A stretch of 11,705 bases of DNA from an uncultured bacterium (lineage in GTDB: Bacteria; Cyanobacteriota; Vampirovibrionia; Gastranaerophilales; Gastranaerophilaceae), in NCBI GenBank assembly GCA_947169755.1, contig CAMVQX010000042.1, forward strand, positions 1 to 11,705, written 5' to 3'. The stretch's first letter is position 1. Each line of letters begins with the position of its first letter. Shown here in pieces: positions 7,558 to 11,705 of this stretch. A program made the position numbers and the translations under genes. The notes beneath the pieces were generated by a model. It searched no databases, was not told the DNA's origin, and was given only the letters and a program-made list of their open reading frames with translations.

Positions 7558-8304
7558 ATGATAAAAAAATCTGTTATTTTAACGTTAACAATGTTGACAG
7601 CAAGCACAATAAGTTATGCTGCTACAAATTTTGATTATACTCAAAATGCTTTCACACCGCAGTTTCAACAAGAAAATTATTCACTTCCGACAAAAACTAT
7701 AACTGCGGATCATACTTTGAAAGGTCGTGTAGTTTCTGTTCCTGCGGGGCAAAATATTACAACAGTTGTAACAACACCAATCAGTTCCGAAAACATGGCT
7801 GTAGGTCAAACAGTTACTCTTGCTTTGGGCTCAGATTTTTATTATAACGGAAATCTTATTGCTCCTGCCGGAAGTTCTGTCAGCGGTACCGCAATAGAAG
7901 TTTCCAGAGCAAAGCATGGTAATTTGAACGGTAAACTTCTTTTGAGATTTACACAAATTACAACACCTTATGGTGTTCAAATACCTATTTCAGCCGTAGT
8001 AAAAACAAATGATAATACAGGAGTTTTAGTTGGTGGAACAAAGACGGATGTTGCTTTAGAATACGGTAAAGATATAGCAGTAGGCTCTGCGGCAGGTGCT
8101 TTAGCCGGTGTAATTATTTCTCCTCTCGCGGGCGGAAGTATCGGAAAAGGTACTGCTCTTGCAACAGCAGTAGGTGCAGGTGGCGGACTTGTAAAATCAA
8201 TTTGGGATAAAGGTAATGATGTGGAAATTCCGGCAAATTCATCAATTCAGCTAGTATTGACACAGCCCATTACGGTTAATCCTGAAATATATGAAGAAAA
8301 TTAA
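7558..8304 (+). CDS. Secreted glycine-zipper protein with a VirB10/TrbI-like beta domain
   Basis: The start is ATG 7558, preceded by AAGGCGGT; the frame runs 16 codons further up, but those would sit ahead of the signal peptide. The 248-residue product has a signal peptide (MIKKSVILTLTML, cleavage near SYA, residue 21). The domain then reads VPAGQNI (61-67), PISSENMAVGQTV (74-86), SDFYYNGNLIAPAGSSVSG (92-110), TPYGVQIPISAVV (136-148). A glycine-zipper-like hydrophobic stretch rich in G and A (about 172-212) comes next, and IPANSSIQLVLTQPITV (224-240) closes it. This is the arrangement of TrbI/VirB10-type C-terminal domains, whose zipper-like segment sits before the last strands. No other conjugation genes are present, so conjugation is not implied. 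It could be an envelope or outer-membrane assembly factor; function unknown. Confidence 0.82.
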   Translation: MIKKSVILTLTMLTASTISYAATNFDYTQNAFTPQFQQENYSLPTKTITADHTLKGRVVSVPAGQNITTVVTTPISSENMAVGQTVTLALGSDFYYNGNLIAPAGSSVSGTAIEVSRAKHGNLNGKLLLRFTQITTPYGVQIPISAVVKTNDNTGVLVGGTKTDVALEYGKDIAVGSAAGALAGVIISPLAGGSIGKGTALATAVGAGGGLVKSIWDKGNDVEIPANSSIQLVLTQPITVNPEIYEEN

Positions 8305-8314
8305 TAACTTGGGC

Positions 8315-8348
8315 AATAATTTTATTTTTGTTTTAAAATAGAATTATT
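8315..8348 (+). repeat. Long A/T-only inverted repeat before the tonB-like gene
   Basis: Arms 8315-8328 and 8335-8348 pair over 14 positions (one U·G, the rest A-U) around a TGTTTT loop. It fills most of the 66-bp gap and ends 22 bases before the ATG. No U-tract follows. It may be a stability or processing element splitting the operon message. Confidence 0.55.
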
Positions 8349-8370
8349 CATGTAGATATTGGGGAAGAAA

Positions 8371-9531
8371 ATGTCCTTATTAGGAAAGTATATAGATGAC
8401 AAAATAGAAGATGAGAAGCCGAACAATAGTGGATATGTTTCGCCTGCAGTTTTAAAAGAAGATGAGGAATTGTCATTAAAAAAATCTTTTATGATTTCGA
8501 CAATTGCTCACTTCACTATACCCGGCATAATATGGGCTGTTGTTTTTATTCTTGCTTTATTAGGTATTACATTTGCGATTTTTGAAAAACCAAAACCGAA
8601 AATGAATGATATAGAGTTTGTGCTTGTTGATAAAGAAGAAACTCCTATCAATAAAAAAACGCCGTTTCGTGCGGATATAAATTCAAGAGCGGGCGGACAT
8701 CATGATCCTACAAGAAAGGTTTCAATGCCATCTCCGGCACCCGGTGAGCCAAAAGCTTCACAAAAGTCAAGCAAGCCTGCTCAACAACCTTCTAAAAATC
8801 CGCTGAAAAATTTGTTGCAGCCTTCATCTCCGACAAAGGCTCAAAAGACATCGCAGCAGCCTGCGCTTCAAGGTCCGGTTAAGCCGGAACAGGCAAAACC
8901 TGCTCCACCTACTGCAAGACCTTCGCTGAAGCCTCCAACGACTCCGGCTCCTGTTGCAAAACCAACTTCAGCATTTAATGTTCCTGTTCCAAAGGGTGGT
9001 ACGGGTACGGGTACTTATACAACCGGTCCAATTAGCGGTTCCGGTACATCGACAACTGGTGGCGGTGCCGGCGGAACATCAACTGCAGGTAAAGCCTCAG
9101 GAGGTCCTTCACTTGCACCGACAGGCGGTTCAGGTACAAAACTCGCAACAGGCGGTGGTGGCGGTACTGGCGGTTATGGTAACCCAGGTCCGGGTAATCC
9201 AAACGGAAGACCAGGCATTGATGCTATAAGAGAACCTGATTTTGGTCCTTATATGAGGGAACTTCAAAGAAGAATCAAAATGAACTGGGATCCGCCAAAA
9301 GGAAACGAAAGTAAACGTGTAGTTTTGATGTTTAAGATTGCAAAAGACGGAAGGTTATTATCTTGTAACGTATACAAATCATCAGGACTTCCAAATGCCG
9401 ATAAAGCTGCAATAAATGCGGTGCAGGCTACAGCTCCTTTCAGGCCGCTTCCTGCGGAATTTAAGGGACAACATATCGATATTCAATTTACATTTGATTA
9501 TAATGTATTTGGAGCATCTGGATATCAATAA
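8371..9531 (+). CDS. tonB: TonB/TolA-like energy-transducing protein with Pro-rich and Gly-rich linker
   Basis: It would carry proton-motive energy from the ExbB/ExbD motor across the periplasm to outer-membrane partners. The start ATG 8371 follows GGGGAAG; a TTG four codons upstream is less likely. Of 386 residues, 1-40 are cytoplasmic and charged, about 41-71 form one membrane helix, and about 119-208 are rich in Pro, Lys, Gln and Ser. Residues about 209-282 are Gly/Thr/Ser-rich low complexity, and 292-386 form a TonB C-terminal domain (YMRELQRRIKMNWDPP, FKIAKDGRLLSCNVYKSSG, ADKAAINAV, APFRPLPAEF, IDIQFTFDYNVF). The RRIKxxWxPP motif and single helix fit the TonB/TolA family; sequence alone does not decide between TonB and TolA roles. 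No tolB or pal is in view. exbB follows directly. Confidence 0.88.
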   Translation: MSLLGKYIDDKIEDEKPNNSGYVSPAVLKEDEELSLKKSFMISTIAHFTIPGIIWAVVFILALLGITFAIFEKPKPKMNDIEFVLVDKEETPINKKTPFRADINSRAGGHHDPTRKVSMPSPAPGEPKASQKSSKPAQQPSKNPLKNLLQPSSPTKAQKTSQQPALQGPVKPEQAKPAPPTARPSLKPPTTPAPVAKPTSAFNVPVPKGGTGTGTYTTGPISGSGTSTTGGGAGGTSTAGKASGGPSLAPTGGSGTKLATGGGGGTGGYGNPGPGNPNGRPGIDAIREPDFGPYMRELQRRIKMNWDPPKGNESKRVVLMFKIAKDGRLLSCNVYKSSGLPNADKAAINAVQATAPFRPLPAEFKGQHIDIQFTFDYNVFGASGYQ

Positions 9532-9569
9532 AGGTTACGTAAAAATTAGAGAAAAATGAGGATAAGAAA

Positions 9570-10217
9570 ATGAATTTATTAGCACAATCAATTTTAATGG
9601 ACTGGCCGGTATTAACACCAATCTTTATTTGTTCAATTTTGGTGGTTGCCGTAGTAATTAACAGATGGTCATACTATAGCAAGAGCAAAAGAGATGTAAG
9701 CTTATTTATCAAAGGTTTGCAAAGAGAGCTTGTTAAAAACAACCTTGACGGTGCAAGAAGCATGGCTGAACAATGCGGCGGTGTAATCGGTGAAGTTACA
9801 GAAGAAGCTGTAAGAATTTTTGCGGAACAAAAAAGCGGATTTTCAAGATCTTTTGATATTTCAGCATCTTTAGCTTCAAGAAAACTGGAAAAGAATTTGA
9901 CAATCCTTGGTACAATCGGTGGTGTTGCACCATTCTTAGGTTTGTTTGGTACAGTTGTAAGAATTCTTTTTACATTCCAAGATTTGGCTGCACAAGGAAA
10001 CCAATCTGCAGCAGTTGCTTCAGGTATTGCTTCAGCTTTGATTGCTACAGCTTTCGGTCTTGGTGTTGCTATTGTTGCAGTTATTTTCTACAACTCTTTC
10101 CAATCAATTGTAAAACGTTATGAAGACGATTTCCAATTAATCAAATTGTTATTCTTGAGTTTTGTAGACGGAAAAGATGAATCTACAACTCCAAGCAATG
10201 CAAATATTTCATTATAA
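9570..10217 (+). CDS. exbB: ExbB/TolQ/MotA-family proton channel subunit
   Basis: This is an inner-membrane motor subunit that with ExbD uses proton flow to move the TonB-like partner. The 215-residue product has three hydrophobic segments in the family's arrangement: about 14-36, then a long cytoplasmic part, then about 110-134 and 148-178. The conserved APFLGLFGTV lies at the second, and the Ala/Gly-rich SGIASALIATAFGLGVAI at the third. The ATG follows GAGGATAAGAAA. It lies 38 bp after the tonB-like gene and before two exbD genes. The short C-terminus (TTPSNANISL) has no partner motif. TolQ is an alternative name, since the two families cannot be told apart here. Confidence 0.93.
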   Translation: MNLLAQSILMDWPVLTPIFICSILVVAVVINRWSYYSKSKRDVSLFIKGLQRELVKNNLDGARSMAEQCGGVIGEVTEEAVRIFAEQKSGFSRSFDISASLASRKLEKNLTILGTIGGVAPFLGLFGTVVRILFTFQDLAAQGNQSAAVASGIASALIATAFGLGVAIVAVIFYNSFQSIVKRYEDDFQLIKLLFLSFVDGKDESTTPSNANISL

Positions 10218-10229
10218 AAAAGAAAGGAA

Positions 10230-10265
10230 TTACGACACTGTAAAAGAGAATATATGTAGTCGTAA
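10230..10265 (+). repeat. Inverted repeat between exbB and the first exbD
   Basis: TTACGAC (10230-10236) and GTCGTAA (10259-10265) pair perfectly around a 22-base loop. The only Shine-Dalgarno-like run of this gap (AAAGGA, 10223-10228) sits just before the hairpin, and the exbD start sits 13 bases after it. Confidence 0.55.
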
Positions 10266-10278
10266 ACTATATTAAAAA

Positions 10279-10734
10279 ATGGGAATGAAAAACAGCAAGG
10301 GTAAAGAGGCCCTGTTTACAGAAATAAATATTACACCGCTGACAGATATCTTTTTGGTACTGTTGATTATAATGATGGTTGTTGCTCCAACTTTTCAGTC
10401 GAATGATACATCCATAAAAATTCCTGAAATTAATAGCGGAATTTCGGTTGAAAGTACAAATGCAACTGTCTCGGTAACAAAAGAGGGCAATATGTATCTT
10501 AATGGTAATCCTGTTACGGAAGAAAATCTTTCTGATGAATTGATTGCACTTAAAGATAGTCTTGAAAAACCTGAGCTCGTTGTAAAGGCGGATGAAAAAG
10601 TTAAAAGTGCAAAGATTATGGAAATAATGAATGCAGCTCAAGATGCCGAGTACAAAAAATTAATTGTAGCGGGTGAACCGTTAAGTAAAAAAGAACAAAA
10701 AGACCTTGAAAATAAGAAGAAAACCAGAGGTTAG
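10279..10734 (+). CDS. exbD: ExbD/TolR-family motor subunit, first copy
   Basis: It is a single-pass inner-membrane partner of ExbB. The 151-residue product has a short cytoplasmic start, the family signature EINITPLTDIFLVLLIIMMV with the essential membrane aspartate (D23), a periplasmic domain with MYLNGNPVTEENL, and PELVVKADEKVKSAKIMEIM near the end. The tail is Lys/Glu-rich (KKEQKDLENKKKTRG). An in-frame TAA directly upstream means the start is 10279 or 10285, and neither has a Shine-Dalgarno sequence close by. TATATT ends 5 bases before 10279 and could be a -10 box for a leaderless message, but no -35 is seen. It is followed after 2 bp by a second exbD with a nearly identical membrane segment. 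Confidence 0.92.
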   Translation: MGMKNSKGKEALFTEINITPLTDIFLVLLIIMMVVAPTFQSNDTSIKIPEINSGISVESTNATVSVTKEGNMYLNGNPVTEENLSDELIALKDSLEKPELVVKADEKVKSAKIMEIMNAAQDAEYKKLIVAGEPLSKKEQKDLENKKKTRG

Positions 10735-10736
10735 TA

Positions 10737-11129
10737 ATGGCAAAAACCAGAGATACATTTAACGAAATAAATATTACACCATTAACAGATATCTTTTTGG
10801 TACTGTTAATTATAATGATGGTAATAGCACCAATGCTCGACCAGCAGGGGTTGAATTTGACAGTTCCGGAAAATGTTGCGGAAGAGCAAGTTCAAGATAA
10901 AGAATCAAAAATCATGACGGTTGTTGTTTCAGCTGAGGACAAATTTTATATAGATGATGAAGAAGTTATGGCAGATGGACTTGAAGATGCAATAAAATCA
11001 CTTAAAAATGACTATCCTGACGGACTTTTAATCAGAACCGATTCAGAATCATCTCATGGCGCAATGGTAAAAGTTATGGATAGCGCAAGAAATTCAGGCG
11101 TAACAAGCATATCCGTTGATGCTATTTAA
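10737..11129 (+). CDS. exbD: ExbD/TolR-family motor subunit, second copy
   Basis: This 130-residue ExbD has the signature EINITPLTDIFLVLLIIMMV (residues 10-29) with membrane Asp D18, and a periplasmic domain (KFYIDDEEVMADGLEDAIKSL, then the DGLLIRTDSESSHGAMVKVM segment) distinct from that of the first copy. Its ribosome-binding site (AGAGG) lies in the last codons of the first exbD, and the two genes are 2 bp apart, so they are translated together. Two ExbD types beside one ExbB suggest a mixed ExbD dimer or alternative motors; that is inference. Its stop overlaps the stop of a convergent small ORF by a few bases. Confidence 0.93.
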   Translation: MAKTRDTFNEINITPLTDIFLVLLIIMMVIAPMLDQQGLNLTVPENVAEEQVQDKESKIMTVVVSAEDKFYIDDEEVMADGLEDAIKSLKNDYPDGLLIRTDSESSHGAMVKVMDSARNSGVTSISVDAI

Positions 11130-11308
11130 TCGTTCCAAATTGAATTTCCGTCTGCAATATCAAAAAATTTCTTCAATCTTTCTGATACTGACTTATCATT
11201 TTCTTGCGGCAAAATTGTGTTTGGCTTTGTCATATCGACTTTTGAAGCCATTTTATCAAGTTTATTTATATAATTTTTAAAATCAACAATATTATCTATC
11301 TCTCTCAT
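11126..11308 (-). CDS. Hypothetical 60-residue protein, convergent with exbD
   Basis: I do not recognise it. It is polar, with no signal peptide, membrane segment or cysteine. It begins MREIDNIVDFKNYINKLDKM, has a Pro-containing middle (MTKPNTILPQEND) and ends SVSERLKKFFDIADGNSIWND, which could form an amphipathic helix. Its amino-acid make-up looks protein-like rather than random. There is no Shine-Dalgarno sequence. TATAAT lies one base before the ATG, too close to serve a leaderless start at that codon, so the true start is uncertain (Met20 is an alternative). Its stop overlaps exbD by 3 bases and no terminator is seen between the two. Confidence 0.5.
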   Translation of the reverse strand: MREIDNIVDFKNYINKLDKMASKVDMTKPNTILPQENDKSVSERLKKFFDIADGNSIWND

Positions 11309-11380
11309 AATTATAGAAAGAAATTTTTAATAACTTGATTTCAAGATTTCGGTTTTTATTTACAAAAATTTATAATTAAA

Positions 11381-11409
11381 TTGACTAAAAAGAGATTTTT
11401 TCATACTCT
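11381..11409 (+). promoter_or_regulatory. Possible promoter of the riboswitch-led gene
   Basis: TTGACT (11381-11386), 17-bp spacer, TACTCT (11404-11409). The -35 is good and the -10 poor. Spacing and position fit, since the predicted start falls just before the riboswitch-like leader at about 11417. Confidence 0.45.
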
Positions 11410-11416
11410 TTATATT

Positions 11417-11520
11417 AAGAGGAAACGGAGTGAATATCTCCGACTGCTGCCGCAGCCGTAAAAGTCGGAACACTTGAAATTACAACTTCCACGTGCAGTT
11501 TGGAGTTTGTAAAGATTGTG
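11417..11520 (+). ncRNA. Cobalamin-riboswitch-like leader
   Basis: The segment GGAAACGGAGTGAATATC followed by CTCCG and GCTGCCGCAGCCGTAA matches the conserved core of B12 riboswitches (GGGAA, then a hairpin with GUGnAA in its loop, then a CCGCAnCnGUAA-type segment). Visible helices are CGGAG/CTCCG (11426-11430 with 11438-11442), GACT/AGTC (11442-11445 with 11463-11466) around CTGC/GCAG, and a long arm TTACAA/TTGTAA (11480-11485 with 11507-11512) extended by TTCC/GGAG. The classic 3' GCCAGGAGACC box is not clearly present, so this would be a short or divergent form. Ligand identity is inferred from the core match only. Confidence 0.6.
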
Positions 11521-11543
11521 TCCTCTAGTATAGAGGATTTTTT
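11521..11543 (+). terminator. Intrinsic terminator that also contains the ribosome-binding site
   Basis: TCCTCTA (11521-11527), loop GTA, TAGAGGA (11531-11537), then six T: a perfect 7-bp stem with a U-tract ending one base before the ATG. AGAGGA in its 3' arm is well placed (7 bases) as the Shine-Dalgarno sequence of the next gene. This is a typical expression platform for a riboswitch. Confidence 0.85.
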
Positions 11544-11544
11544 A

Positions 11545-11705
11545 ATGCTTTCAACCGTACATACCAATAATACGAAGATAGGGTGCTGTCCGCATGGACT
11601 TCCACAAGGGGCATGCCCGATTTGTAGCGGTATGGGCGGCGGAGGTATGAAAAAAGCAGACTTTTCAGCAAAACCGGGCGAAATGAGTTGGAATGAGTGT
11701 GCCGC
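11545..11705 (+). CDS. Cys-rich protein, N-terminal part; 3' end cut by window edge
   Basis: The visible 53 codons open with MLSTVHTNNTKIG, then CCPHGLPQGACPICSGMGGGG (residues 14-34, with four cysteines in a CC-x8-C-x2-C pattern plus one His), then KKADFSAKPGEMSWNEC. The Cys spacing suggests a small metal- or cluster-binding knuckle; no signal peptide is seen before it. The start is set by AGAGGA seven bases upstream, inside the terminator hairpin. The gene is under the riboswitch-like leader, so its product may relate to cobalt or cobalamin handling, but the missing remainder prevents naming it. Partial at the window end. Confidence 0.75.
   Translation, partial: MLSTVHTNNTKIGCCPHGLPQGACPICSGMGGGGMKKADFSAKPGEMSWNECA

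Noticed and set aside
6935..8304. Remnant of a conjugation or type IV secretion locus, based on VirB10/TrbI-like domains
   Set aside because: No VirB4, VirD4, VirB8/9, relaxase or transfer-origin features are present, and the neighbours are housekeeping envelope and lipid genes.
8954..9229. 91-residue ORF inside the Gly-rich part of the tonB-like gene
   Set aside because: It is in another frame of a low-GC-bias, repetitive GGT/GGC stretch; its Val/Gln-rich product has no protein-like organisation and the host frame is clearly coding.
10267..10641. Long ORF on the - strand opposite the first exbD
   Set aside because: It is antisense to a strong ExbD family match, and its Phe/Cys/His/Asn-rich composition is typical of a shadow frame.
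11309..11376. TATAAT boxes near 11309-11318 (- strand) and 11371-11376 (+ strand) as further promoters
   Set aside because: The first lies one base before an ATG and so cannot serve that start, and the second has no acceptable -35 hexamer; both are easy to find by chance in this A/T-rich gap.
1..11705. CRISPR array, insertion sequence, tRNA or rRNA
   Set aside because: No regularly spaced direct repeats, transposase motifs, terminal inverted repeats, tRNA cloverleaf or rRNA signature was seen on either strand.

Overview
The window looks like a chromosomal segment of an AT-rich bacterium with a Gram-negative-type (two-membrane) envelope. Gene content (class A penicillin-binding protein, RNase HIII, long-form RecJ, fabG-acpP-fabF, TonB/ExbB/ExbD) and codon bias towards A/T fit a gut Vampirovibrionia/Gastranaerophilales (non-photosynthetic Cyanobacteriota) lineage. 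That assignment is an inference from style and content, since no marker RNA gene is present. TGA is used as a stop, so the code is standard.

Layout. (1) Positions 1-1486, + strand: the 3' part of a class A PBP gene overlaps by 4 bp with a short RNase HIII gene. (2) Positions 1491-1955, + strand: a small unknown protein built of YD-like repeats. (3) Positions 1977-4307, + strand: full-length recJ, ending in a hairpin terminator shared with the convergent fab operon. (4) Positions 6784-4349, - strand: fabG, acpP, fabF, i.e. the core fatty-acid elongation genes, with promoters ahead of fabG and acpP. (5) Positions 6935-11129, + strand: a probable envelope operon. It has two paralogous secreted proteins with a VirB10/TrbI-like beta-domain signature, a TonB/TolA-like protein with a long Pro-rich then Gly-rich linker, ExbB, and two ExbD proteins. 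(6) Positions 11126-11308, - strand: a convergent 60-residue unknown ORF. (7) Positions 11381-11705, + strand: a promoter, a cobalamin-riboswitch-like leader, a terminator hairpin that also holds the ribosome-binding site, and the first 53 codons of a Cys-rich protein that runs off the window.

How the parts work together. The PBP, the fab genes and the Ton/Tol-like operon all serve the cell envelope. RNase HIII and RecJ serve nucleic-acid maintenance. The ExbB/ExbD pair would use the proton gradient to drive the TonB-like protein across the periplasm. The two secreted paralogs co-directional with it are the least explained part and could be envelope partners of that motor.

The strongest regulatory observations are the riboswitch-like leader, with mutually exclusive pairings around a 6-base repeat (AGAGGA), and three + strand genes whose TATAAT box lies only 6-8 bases from the ATG with no Shine-Dalgarno sequence, which suggests leaderless mRNAs.
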